A DNA stretch of 64,000 nucleotides from Betaproteobacteria bacterium Ga0077532. Its GTDB lineage: Bacteria; Pseudomonadota; Gammaproteobacteria; Burkholderiales; Ga0077523. Location of the stretch: contig LNEE01000017.1 of NCBI GenBank assembly GCA_001464895.1, positions 186,001 through 250,000 on the forward strand. The letters are read 5' to 3'. Both the position numbers and the translations under genes were made by a program. Below the pieces are notes generated by a model that was not told the origin of the DNA, did not search any database, and worked only from the letters and a program-made list of their open reading frames with translations. Below, one piece after another: positions 34,424 to 47,100 of this stretch (positions are counted from its first letter, which is position 1; each line of letters starts with the position of its first letter).

Positions 34424-34966
34424 TCAGAACGACGCCGGCTTCACCAGCTTCGGCGAAGCGCCGGGATCGAAGTCGATCCAGTCACCGTTGGCCCACTCGC
34501 CCTGCGCATGTTCGATGTCCTCGGCGCCTTCGGCGCGCAGGGTCTCGATCACCCGCAGCTCGTTCACGGGTTCCGAGATTCGCACCGACAGCATGACACC
34601 ACCGGCGCGGTGCTCCGGTCCCGCTGAAGCGGTCTCGCCCCCGGCGTCACCCAACCCCGATAGCGCCCCCACGAAGCTGCCTGCATAGGCGCCGACCCCG
34701 GCCGCGACGATGGCGACGAGCGGCCCCCCGAGTGACCCCACCGCACCTGCTGCGAGCGCTGTGGTCACCGCGCCGCCCGCGGCGGAGGCGGGACTATCGG
34801 CGGCGGCGACATCGGCGGGTTCCTCCGTCACGACGGCATCGTGCTGACCCGCCGGATTGTTGTGGAAGATGCAGATGTCGGTGGCGTCGACGTACGACGC
34901 CATCAGGGCCGATGCGGCGTCCGCGCGGTCCAGCGTGGGAAATCGCCCTGCGATGATGCGTTCCAT
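34424..34966 (-). CDS. Glycine-zipper membrane protein of unknown function
   Basis: This 180-residue protein starts at the ATG at 34966, which follows AAGGA. Residues about 75-120 form an Ala/Gly-rich hydrophobic segment with GxxxG-type spacing (GAVTTALAAGAVGSLGGPL and VAAGVGAYAGSFVG). This would make a helical hairpin in a membrane. The N-terminal part (residues 1-40) and the C-terminal part (VRISEPVNELRVIETLRAEGA) resemble the small ferredoxin-like folds of stress or general membrane proteins. I do not recognise a named family. It converges with the kinase gene and lies 212 bp beyond the end of the giant gene, on the same strand. Confidence 0.7.
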   Translation of the reverse strand: MERIIAGRFPTLDRADAASALMASYVDATDICIFHNNPAGQHDAVVTEEPADVAAADSPASAAGGAVTTALAAGAVGSLGGPLVAIVAAGVGAYAGSFVGALSGLGDAGGETASAGPEHRAGGVMLSVRISEPVNELRVIETLRAEGAEDIEHAQGEWANGDWIDFDPGASPKLVKPASF

Positions 34967-35178
34967 GGCGTCGTCCTTGCGCCCACCGCAGGCATGCCGG
35001 CGGACATAGAAGAGGCCGGCTCGTTTCGGACGGGGAGAACCGGGAGCCCCGAGGAGAGCATCCCGGAATCCGACGCAGAGATCTGTTCGCTCGCAGACGG
35101 AAGTCGATGACCTCGCCCAAGCGTCGCGCGGATACCTCGACGGCACCGCGCGACGGACCTCCGCCCCACCCTCGCCCG

Positions 35179-38100
35179 CTACACCCGCCGTCCGAGCTTC
35201 TTCGCCACCAGGAACTTGAGTGCCTGCAGCATCCCTTCACCCGACGCACCCGCTGCGGTGTCGGCGCTCAGCCGCACGCCCTGCGTCAGCGTCGGCAACG
35301 TCACCTTCCAGCTCTGCTCGGCAGTCGATGTCGCGAGACCGTCGGCCCACGTCGCCCCGCCCTTCGCGAACCGCTCCGCCAATTCGTCCGCGGGTGTGGC
35401 AAGACGCAGAGCATTCAGCCGCTCCATCGACGCCGCGAGATCGAACCGGTTCAACTGCGGCGACGCGCTCGCGAGCAACAGGGACCGTCCGCCGGCCGCC
35501 GACCGGGAGAACGCCGCCGTCGACGGCGGCAGTGGCGCCTGTACGGGCTGTCCGGCCGCCGACAGCACCGGCGTCGCCAGGACAGCGGGAATCGGCGGGA
35601 TCTGCAGTTGGTTCAGCGCAGGGTTCGTCTGGCCTCCCAACAGGAACTGCACTTCGCTCACGATGCTCGACCCGTCGCCGGTGTCGAGCCGCCCATTGCG
35701 GTTCACGTCGCCGATCAACACCGGATCGATACGCTCGAAGGCAGCGAAGCCCGAGTCGACGCCGGCAAGGACCCGGCTGATCCGCTGGGCATCCAGCGAT
35801 GTGTAGCGCCCGTCGCCGTTGGTGTCACCGAAGTAGGCTGCGACGTGCACGCCGTCGGCTTCGCGGGCATCGCGCCCGTCGACGAACGCATCGACCACAT
35901 CGAGCACGTGTGCGCTCGCGTAGATCGCCGAGTCCGGCACCGACCCAACGAGGCGCACCAGTTCCCGCACACCCGCCGCCACCGGACCCGATGCGACGAT
36001 CCGCACGGCCAGATCGCCGGGCGTGCCGGTGATGGTGAACGTGCTGCCGGTCGGCAGATCGGCCCCCGCTTCGAGACCGACGACAGAGAGTTTCGCCGGG
36101 TCGTACCGGAGTGAGAAACGGATCTCGGTCGCCGGCTGCGTCGTCGTCAGACTGATCGGGATGCCGCGGGCAGTCGCCGGCACGTCCGCCGCCTGCTTCG
36201 GACCCGCCACCGTGGGGGCGACACCCACCGTGGGTGCGGTGGTCGGCATGATCGTGAACACCGTACGGTAGGCGTCCCCGCCGACGTTGTCCCGATTGCC
36301 GTCCAGCGGACGCCCGAGCGCGTCGACGAAACCATCACCCCGTGCGGAGAGCGTGACGTCGTAGCTGCTCCCCGCCGCGAGGCCGGCGGTGGCGACGAAC
36401 GCTAAGCCCTGCCGATCCGCATCGAGAACCATCGAGCCGCGGATCACGTTGCCCGAGGCGTCCTTCACTTCGAGGTCCGGACCGCCGCGCGGCACGATGG
36501 CGCTCTCGTACAGGTTGAGCAGCGCCGGATCGAACGTCCGGTTGAATCGCACCCGGAACCCGCTGTCGTCGGGCGTGAACGTCCGCACCCACAGGAGATC
36601 GTTGACGACCTCGACGACGCGCGGCGCCGCTGACCAGGCCCCGTCCTCGTCGAACGCACCCACCTGGATGGTGTGCGAACGCTCGGGGACCGCGAAGACG
36701 TGCTGCACCTCGCGGACGCTGCCAGCGAATGTCTCGAGCGCACTGCCATCACCCCAGTCGACGACCCATTGGACCAGGGTGTCCTGGCCGGGATCGTTCA
36801 CGCCGAGCCGCAAGGTGTACGGCTGACCCGAAAGCGCGATCGGCGCCCCGTCCGTCGTGAGATCCGGAGCGACGTTGCGTACACCCACCGCCGCCGCGGC
36901 ACGCACCTCCGCTTCGCCATCGGACGCCACGATCTCGAACGGCAGCAGGGCATCGCCGTCGTCCGCCGTCCAGCGGAACTCCGCCGTGGTGGCACCCGTG
37001 CGCACGATCTCGGAGCCCATCGGTGCGCCTGCCAGGCGCAGCGTCGGCACGTCGCCATCGACGTCGGTCACGGTGAAGCCGATCACGACCGCCTGACCTT
37101 CGTCGACGACCGGCACCGACGGCCCCGTGAACACGATCACGGGCGCATCGTTCACCGACCGCACGTCGAGCGTGACCGTGGCGATCGCCGAGTCGACGCG
37201 ACCGTCGTTCACGCGATACGTGAAGCGATCCTCCCCGTGGAAATCGGCGCTGGGCGTGTAGCGGAGGAAGCCGTTGCCGAGATCGACCAGCGTGCCGCGG
37301 CTGGTGCCGGTCAGCAGACCGAACGTCAGCGGATCGCCGTCGGGGTCGCTGTCGTTCGAAAGAAGGTCTGCGATGTCGATGGACAACACCGTGTCCTCGT
37401 CGAGCACGAAGGCGTCGTTCCGCGCCACCGGCGCCCGGTTCCCGTCGACCACGTCGATCCGCACGGTGGCCGTGTCGCTGTCGATACCGTCACCGATGGT
37501 GTACGTGAAGGCGTCCTGACCTGCGAAGCCCGTGTTGGGCGTGTACGTGAACGCAGTCCCGTCGAAGCTCACCGAACCGTTCGAGGCGCCGGAGAATGCC
37601 GTGACGCTGATCGCGTCACCGTCGGGGTCGCTGTCGTTCGCGAGCAGCGTGGCGGTGGACAGCACGAGCGGCACACCGGTGCCGGTGCTCGCCAGGTCGT
37701 CTTCCGCAATCGGCGCCCGGTTGTCCACCACCGTGATCCGCACCACGGCCGTGTCGCTGTCCAGACCATCGTCGAGGACGTAACTGAAGAAATCCTCGCC
37801 CGCGAACCCGACGTTGGGCGTGTACGTGAAGACTGTCCCGTCGAAGCTCACCGACCCGTTCGTCGCACCCGAGAACCCCGTGATACTGATCGCGTCACCT
37901 TCGGGATCGCTGTCGTTCGCGAGCAGCAGCGACGTCGGGATCGCCAGCACCCGGCCTTCCCGCACCGAGGCTGCATCGTCTTCCGCGACCGGCGCCTGGT
38001 TGTCAACCACCGTGATCCGCACCACGGCCGTGTCGCTGTCCAGACCGTCGCCGAGGATGTACGTGAACGCATCCTCGCCCGCGAAGCCGGCGTTCGGCGT

Positions 38101-41100
38101 GTACGTGAACGTGGTGCCGTCGAAGCCCACCGAACCGTTCGAGGCGCCCGAGAACCCGGTGATGCTGATTGCGTCACCTTCGGGATCGCTGTCGTTCGCG
38201 AGCAGCAGCGTCGTCGGAAGCACCAGGACGCCACCCTCCCGCACCGAAGCCGCATCATCCTGCGCCACCGGGGCGTCGTTGCGCGACTCCACGGTGATCG
38301 TGATCGTCGCCACGTTCGACGTCGCCTGACCGTCGCTCACCGCGTACGTGAAGCTGTCCGACCCGAAGAAGTTCGCGTTCGGCGTGTACGTGATCGTGCC
38401 GTCGGCGTTCAACCCCGCGATGCCGTTCGCAGGTGCCGTGAGGCCGACGATCGACAGCAGGTCGCCGTCCGCGTCGCGGTCGTTCCCGCGGGGGTCGAAC
38501 GTGATCGCGGTGTCCTCCGCCGTCGAGCGCGTGTCGGGCATGGCCACCGGCGCGTCGTTGCGCGGCGCCACCCGGATCGTGACGGTGGCGGGGTTGGAGT
38601 CCTCCCGGCCGTCGCTCACCACATACGTAAAGGTGTCGGTGCCGAAGAAGTCCGCGTCGGGCGTGTACGTGAAGCTGCCGTTCGCATTCAGCAGGAGCGA
38701 CCCGTTGGTCGGCGAGACGGCCGCGGCGATCGACAGCGGATCACCATCCGGATCGGTGTCGTTGCCTCGGACGTCGAACGTGATCGCGGTGTCCTCCACG
38801 GCATCGATCACATCGTCGACCGCCACCGGCGCGTCGTTGGTCGGAAGCACACGGATCGTGACCGTGGCCGTGTTCGAACCGCGCTGACCGTCGCTCACGC
38901 GATAGGTGAACGTGTCCGTGCCCGAGAAATCGGCGTCCGGGGTGTACCGGTACCGACCGTTGCCCAGCGACTGCAGCACGCCGTCGGCCGGCGCGGACAA
39001 CACCAACGTCGTCAGCACATCACCATCCGCATCGCTGTCGTTCGCCAGCAGATCGAGATCCAGGAAGCCACCCTCCTCGATCGTGCCGCCGTCGTCCCGT
39101 GCCACGGGCGCGCGATTGGCGAGATACCCGATGGTGTCCACGAAGGTGTCGGTGCGGCCGGTGTCGTCGTCGATCGCGGTGACGACGATCCGGTAGCCCG
39201 GCACCACATCGATGCGGAAGTCGTGGCTGGCAGTGAAGACCCGTGTGAGCGGATCCACCACTGCCGTGCCCGACGTGCCATCGCCCCACTGGATCGAGAC
39301 GGTGTGCGTGTCGGCCGTGCCCACGTCGGCCACGCGACCGGTGAGCGTCGCGGACGAGGTCGTGGCGTCGCGCAGTTCGTCGACGCGCATCTCCACGATC
39401 ACGGGGGCGACGTTCTCGACGACGACGCTCGTGCTTGCGCTGCCGATGCCGAGATCGTCGTCGGCGACCGAGGCCGTGATCGTGTAGGTATCGAAGCCAG
39501 TGCCGCTGGGGTTGTCGTCCACGTACCGATGCGTGGCGGTGAACGTCCGCGTCAGGGCGTCGATGATGGCCGTGCCGACGTTGCCGTCACCCCAGTCGAT
39601 GTCGACCGTATGCGTGTCCTCGACGCCCGGGTCGTCGATGCGGCCAGTGAGCGTCACGAGTCCGCTCTCCGCAACGTTCGTCGCCGTGGTTGCGAGGCCC
39701 GTGATCGTAGGTGCCACGTTGTTCACGATCACCGGGGCGGTGGCGGCAGCCTCGCCGCCGTCGTCGTCCCGCAGCGTCATCGAGATGGCGTACGGATCGG
39801 CCGCCGTGCCGCTCGGCCGGTCGTCGGCGTAGCGATGCGTGACTTCGAACACCGTGGCGCCCGCGCCGAGATCGATGATCTCCACGACGCCATCGCCCCA
39901 GGTCACTTCGAGCGTGAAGGAGTCGAGCAACCCGGGATCGGCGATGGTGCCGGAGAGGCGTGCCACGCCGCCTTCGTCCACGGGGCTCTGCATGGTGGCC
40001 TGCAGCACGGGCGCGACGTTGTCGACCACGACGATCTTCGTGGCCGCGTACTCGCCGTCCTCGTCGATGGCGGTCACGGAGATCGTGCGGACGCCGTTGT
40101 CGGCGAAGCGGTGCGTGAGGGACTGCACCGGACCTTCGAAGCTCTCGATCGTGCCGTCGCTCCAGTCGACGATCCAGCGGGCGATCGTGTCGGCACCGCT
40201 GTCGACGGCGGACAGATCCAGCCGGTACGCAGCACCTTCGTCCACGCGGTCGGCACCCACGAGGCGCAGGGTCGGTGCCACCTCGTTCACGACCAGTTCG
40301 GTGAACAGTTCGGTCGCGCCACCGTCCTTGTCGGCGATGCGGCCGCGGATCGTGAACCGCCCGCCATCGGCGAGCAGGGCATCGGGCACGGCGAATGTCG
40401 CGGCCGACTGGTCGCGGATGTCGCCCGCGTCGTCGTAGTCCCCGTCGTTGTTGAAGTCGACGCTGAAGCGGAAACCTGCCGTCCGATCGGGCCCGGATGG
40501 GTCGATGGCGCTGCTGAACTGCACAGTGGCAGCGCCGCCCTCGGACACCGCACCGCTGGTGGCGAAGATCGCCGTCGGCGCGACGTTCAGGATCGTGAGC
40601 GGCGTCGCATTCGACGTCACCGCGGCGCCGGTGGCATAGGTGGCGGTGACGCGGACGCCGTACGTGCCGCTGTCGTCCACGCCGAGGCGCGGTACGCCGG
40701 GGATCACGCCGAAGAACGGACTCTGGATCGCCTCCAGTTGCGCCCAGGTGAGCGTGACCGTCGCGCCCGTGGCATCGGTGAAGCCGTCACCGTTGAGATC
40801 CCACGAGAACCCTGCCACGGCCCCCGGCGCGCTCGCGGTGAGCGTGACGCCCTCACCCTCGCGGATCAGGTACGGGCCACCGGCCGACACGAGTGCCGCA
40901 TCGCCCGTCACCGAGATCGTGAGCGGCGCGGAGAACACTGCCAGAGGTGCGGTGTCCTCGTCGACGCCCCCCACGCGGACCTGGTAGTTCCCGGGCGTGA
41001 GGTATACGTGCTGCGCCTCGATCACGTCGGCGCCGACCGTCTGGAGCGCACTGCCGTCGCCCCAGTCGATGCGCCATTCGGTGACGCGATCGTCGCCGGG

Positions 41101-44100
41101 ATCCGTGGCCCGGTAGGCGATCGTGACTGGCTGCCCGGCCGTCGCGGCGGCCGGGCCGGTGACCGTGACCACAGGGAGTGCATTCCGGACGACGAGCGTC
41201 GTGAAGGCCTCGCTCGAATCGCCATCGGCCTCGACCGCGCGCACGGCGATCTGGTAGCTGCCGTCGTCGTCGATGCCGAGATCGACCAGTTGCGCCCACG
41301 TGAGCGTCACGTCGGTGCCGAAGGCGTCGCCGAAACGGCCATCGCCGTCGACGTCCCATGAAAGCGTCGTACCGGTCACGTTCGGGCTGACGGACGCCGT
41401 CAGTCGCACCGAGTCACCCTCGGTGATGGCGGCAGGCGCCGGCAGCGTGATCAGCGGTGCGGTGATGACCTCCACGCCTTCGAACGTGTCGTACGTCACC
41501 AGCCCGCCGGTCGGCCAGAAGGTGCCCAAGAGGCGCACGCCGGCCTGGAGCGTTCCTGCGACCTGGCTGAACCCGAGCGGGTTGTACGAACCGGGCACGG
41601 TGCTGCCCGGATCGAACACGAGCAGGTCGAACGGTGCGGTATCCGTGAACGAACCGCGCAGCGTCGTCGTGGCACCCACGGGAATGCGCGAGCCCGCCAC
41701 CCGCACGGTGTCGCGGCCTGCGCCGCCTATGACCTCGGTGGTGCTCGCTGCACCCGCGCGGTCGACCTCGATGAGGTCGTTGCCGCCCTGACCGCGCACG
41801 ATGACGGAAGTCCCCGCCCGTTCGGAACGCAGCTGCACCTCGTCGTTGTCGGCGCCCACATCGATCACGGTCTGCAGCGCGAGATCCTGCGCCACGACAA
41901 CGTCGTTACCACCGCCGGTTTCGAGCGTCACGACCGGGAGCAAAGGCGCCCGCCGCAGCACGAGCGTATCGTCGCCTCCGGCAGTCGCGACCCGCAGGCT
42001 CTCGACCGTTTCGAAGGTCGTCACCTGGATCACCGGTTCCGGCGCTGGCAACCCGAGCACGACGTTCTCGAACGAGGCGATCCCGCCGGGCAGGCCGGTC
42101 GCGCCGAAGGTCGACGCGAACACCATCGCCCCGTCGGCGCTCCCGACGAGGGCGGTCGGGGCGACGAGCCCGTCGGCACCACCAACACCGTGGCGCACCA
42201 CCTGGAGGAATTCCATCCGCCCGCTGGCGGCATCCCGGGAGAAGACGGCAACGGCATTGCTCGCCTGCCCCGTGACGAACACGAAGCGCCCATCGGGAGC
42301 GAGCAGGACGTCGGAAGCACCGACGATCCCGCGCACGCCTTCCTCGCCGTTGACGAGGGTCTGGACGTGCGTGAGGGTGCTGCCGGTCCGCTGGAACACG
42401 GATACCGAGTTGCCGGCCCTGCCGGTCACGTAGACGAACGTGTCGTCGGCGCTCACGGCCATGGCGCTGGCCCCATCGAGACCCGGAGTGCCGGGACCGG
42501 TGAGGGTCTGAAGCACCACCAGGGTGGAAGCGTCCAGGACCCGCAAAGCGTCCGTCCCCTCGGTGACGGCGTAGAGCAGCGCGCCGTCGCGACTCGTCGC
42601 GAGCGCCGTCGCCCCGCCGGAGATCGCCTGGGTGAAGCCCAGGGCCGCCGCGCGGGTGTGGCTGACCACCAGGGTGTACGTTCCATTGCCGGCGCCGAGG
42701 AAGGATTCCGCTGCGATGAAGTACTCGCCCGCGCGGTCGAACGCGGAGTAGCCGACGAGCGCATCGGATCCCGGTCCGCCGTCGTCGTCGAACGCGATCT
42801 GGTTGCCCGCTGCGTCGAAGAGCCGCAGGAAGCCGTCTGCGAGTGTCCCGCCGCCGCCACCGAAGCCCCGCAGCGCCACGGACAACGTGTCGCCCGGCGC
42901 CGCGACGATGCGGTAGAAGTCGCGGTCGCCGCTGCCCGCGATGCTGCCGGTGACCGTCGCGATGCCCAGGCCCCCTGCGCCCTGCGGCACGAAGCTCGCG
43001 GAGAGATCCGTCGCGACCGCGCGATCCGCTGCGGATGCCGATGCCACACTGCCGGTGGTCACGTTGTTCACACCAGTCTCGACCGTGACGGCGCGCGCAC
43101 CCGTCGCACGGGTGATCGTGGCAGCCAGCGTGTAGGTGCCGGTGTTCGAACCGAAGGAATCCGCCACCAGGTAATAGCTCCCGCCGTAGGAGAATCCCGA
43201 GTAGGTCAGCGAGGCGTCGTTGCCCACCCCGGAATCGTCGTCGGCGGCGACGAGGGTGCCATTGCGGTCGAACACGCGGGCGAAGCTGTCCGACAGGAAA
43301 CCACCGCCGGCGCCAGTTCCACGCACGTCGAGCGTCAGCACGTCGCCGGGCGCCGCCTCGATCCGGAAGATGTCGCGATCGTTGCCGGCCGATATCAACC
43401 CGGTGACCACCGCACTGAAGACGCCGGGCGACCCAGTCGGCGCGAAGCTCCCGGTGAGGTCGTCGGCGCGCGCGAAGTCGGCCGTGGTCGCCGTGTTGGT
43501 GTCGCCCACCCCGGCGTTGTTGGACTCCGACTCGGCGACGATGGCAGGCACCCCGATCGCCCGGGAGTACACCGTCACGCCGTCGGGCCCGGCCGCATAC
43601 AGCCGCACTCCGGTCGGGTCGAAGACGAGCGACTCGATGCCGCCGCCGGCCTGCGTCGCTTCCAGCGTCGCGACGAACGTGAGGTTGCCGGTGGCCGCGT
43701 CGCGGGAGAACACCGCGATCTGGCGGTCCTGAGCACTCGCGACGTATACGTTGCGGCCGTCGGGGCTCACGATCACGTCCGTGGCGCCGTCGAGGCCGAA
43801 CACGCCGTCGACGCCATCCTTCAGAAGCTGCCGCTGGCCGAGCCCGCTCGAATCGATGACCACGAGCGCATCGCGCGTCGGATCGACCGCGTAGAGATGT
43901 CTGCCATCGGGGCTGAGCGCCAGGTCCGCGAAGCCCTGGAGGGGCTGCTCCTGCGCGGCTGCCGCCACGAGGCGGGCGTACTGCACGGTGTTCTTGGCGA
44001 GCGGCACATTCGCGAGGGAGACCGTGGTGCCACCCAGTTGCACGGAGGCATTCACCGTCAGGCCATCGACATCGGGCACGAGCGTCCCCCACACCTGTCC

Positions 44101-47100
44101 GGCGCCGATGGCGTCGAGCGCGCGGAACGTCCCGAGGCCGTCGATCGCCAGGGACTGCGAGAAATCGGTATTGCCGCCGAGCGACACCCCGAGCCTCGGG
44201 AGGTCCAGCGACAGCGTGTTCGTGAGGTTCACGAACAGGAGCATGTCGTAGCCCTGCGCCCGACCGGTGGCCGGATCGAACGTCCGATAGTCGTCACCGT
44301 ATGTCCCCGGGCCGACATCCATCCGGATCACCGCGAAGGGCGCGTTGCCCTCCGACGCGGCGAAACCGCTGACACCCGGGGTGCCAGGTGTGAAGTCGAC
44401 GCCACCCAGCCCGATCCCGGATAGAAGACCGAAGATCTCGGCCCCGCCGCCCATGCCGGCGATGTAAGGCGTGTCGTCCAGTGCCGCATCGCCCACGCGA
44501 TCGACCACGTAGATGTTGTCGGCACGCGGTCCGTTCGTCAGCGTCACGGGCAACTGCGCGCCCACCGGCGTCGCGGGCTGACCACCCACGGTCGTGCCGC
44601 TCCGGCCCGTATTGCCGCCGAGAATCACGCGGCCATCCCCGCCGTCGTCCGCAACGGACAGCAGGCGTCGGGTGTCCGTCGCGGTGGAGTACTCGAGCGC
44701 CACGCCGCCATAGCCGGTCGCCTCGAAGTAGTCGACGCGGATCGAATGCAGTCCGGGCCCGAGCGTGACGGTCCCTGTGCGCGTGGCGTAAGCATGCAGC
44801 GGGGACGGGTCGTTGATGACGAGCGAACCGTTCACGTACAGGCGCGCACCGTCGTCACTCGAGAGATAGAACGTCACGGTCTGCGTGCCGCGCACCTCGA
44901 TGTTGCCCGTCCACTGCACCGCGAAGTTGTCGGCGTTGGTCGTGCCGCCGGAGAAGTTGGTCGCACCATTGCCCTGCTGGATCACGCGGTCCGTGCGCGT
45001 GGCGCTCGGTGTACCGGTGTAGGACGGGAAGTTCGTGAGCGCAGTCGTGGAATTGAAGATGCGCGCCGTCAACCCGGCACCCGCGATCCTGACGTCGGGA
45101 TCCCCACCCGCGAGACCGCCATCGACGTTCACGCTCGAACCGCCCAGCGACATCACGGATCCCACGAGCTTCACCGTGCCACCTGCGCCCCCCGCGCCCG
45201 CACCACCTGCACCGCCGGTGCCACCAGCGGCCCCGGCGCCACCGAAGCCGCCCTCGCCGCCGTTGCCGCCCCTGCCACCGTCGATGGCCCCGCCATCCTC
45301 GCCGGCGCTTCCGTTGGTCCGGCCCGTGTTCCGGTTGGTGTTCTGGCCGACGTTCAACCTGCCGCTCGGATCCACTGCCCCGGCAGCACCACCGGGCGCA
45401 CCATCGCCGCCCTTGGCAAGGAACTCGGGTGTCGTCCCTGGCGTGGCCGTCGTGCGGATCCGCCCGAGCGCGATCACCTCGATCGCACCACCACCCCCGC
45501 CGCCCACGCCTCCCGCACCGCCAGCCCCGCCATCGCCGCCGGTTCCGCCTTGACCACCCTGACCACCGTTCCCGCCGGTGCCGCCCTGGAGGCCCACGGG
45601 AACGAACACCACGACGAAGGAGCCGGATCCGCCACCGCCGCCGCCACCGCCCGCACCGCCGCCACCGCCACCGCCGCCGCCCGAGCCGCCGCCACCGGCG
45701 CCGCCGGCACCGCCGCCGGAGCCCCCCGAGATCGTGGACCCGGTCCCCGTGTTGAGACCCGCGAACCCGGGCGTACCGGCCGTGCCTCCCGTACCGGCGG
45801 TGCCGTCGGAACCGTTACCGCCGTTGCCACCGGTGCCCCCGGTTCCCCCGGTGGCGAAGTCGCCAGGCGACCCGCGGCCGCCACCATCGCCCGCGCCGCC
45901 CCGGGCGCCACCCGCCACTGCAAGGCCTCCGCGTCCCCCGGTGCCTCCGGCGCCTGCACCGGTCGTGTTGAGGATCCCGAGCGCGCCGCTGCCACCGTTG
46001 CCCCCTGTCCCTCCTCCGGTACCGGTGCCACCTGCCACGCCGGCGCCACCGTCGTTTCCTTCCGCACCGAAGTAGCCGACGAAGCCATCGGCGCCGCTGC
46101 CCCCCGCGCCGCCGTCGCTCAGAGTCCCGGCGGTGCTGCCGCTCGTGCCACCCGAGCCGCCAGTACCACGCCCGCCGACGGCTGTGGGGTCGCCGCGACC
46201 ACCACCACCCGCACCCGGTGTGGCATCGCGCGCAGAAAAGTCGAAGTCCACGTACTGGCCGATCACGAGGTCGTTCGCCACGACGATGCTGACGCCGCGA
46301 CTGCCGACGCCGCGGACGATCGTGTTGGACGCAAAGGTGCCGTTCGGCAGCACCAGGTCCCCGGCGAAGCGGAACTGCGCGATCGGGTCGCCCGCCACCG
46401 CCTGCCCATCGGGCCGCACCACGCCGGCAGCCGTGACGGTCGAGGCCGTGAACGGCACCCCGAAGAACGTCGCGCCCGAGGAGAACGTCGTCTCGCCGCT
46501 GTCGATGGTGCCGTTGCGGTTGGCGTCGACGGCAATGCGGAGATTGGTCGAATCGAAGAGCAGCGCGATCGGCCCCGACATCGTGGTCGCCGGCACCGCG
46601 CCCGGCGTGACCGCGGCAGCGCCGCCGCCGTAGCCCCGCGCGACGATGTCGTCCACGAGCAGTTCACCGGCGCCCGTCACCGTCCACGTCAGCGCGGTCA
46701 GTGCACCGAAGAGCGGATTGGTGAAATCGAGCCGCTGGAAGACCGGCAGTCCGGTGGCCGGGTCGACACCACCCACCGTGGTGTTCAGGACGACCGACTG
46801 GCCGTTGAACGTCGTGCCTGTGAAGCTGACCGCGGTCCCGCCGGGTGCCGTGGAGGCGAGCCGCATCGACGTCAGCGAGAACGCCCCCGCCGCACTCGTG
46901 AGCCGTCCGGTGGCACCCGACGCGAAAGCTGCAGCCGCCCCCGCCGCGTCGTTGCGACCGAGCGTTCCGGATATCGCAGAGACGGTGAAGCCGTCCTCCG
47001 TGTAGCTGGCGACGCCTCCAGCCAGACGGTCGAAGCCCACGCTCGGACCCGCATCGCGGTACTGCGCGGAATCCTCGGGTTCCAGCACGACGGGTCCGGC

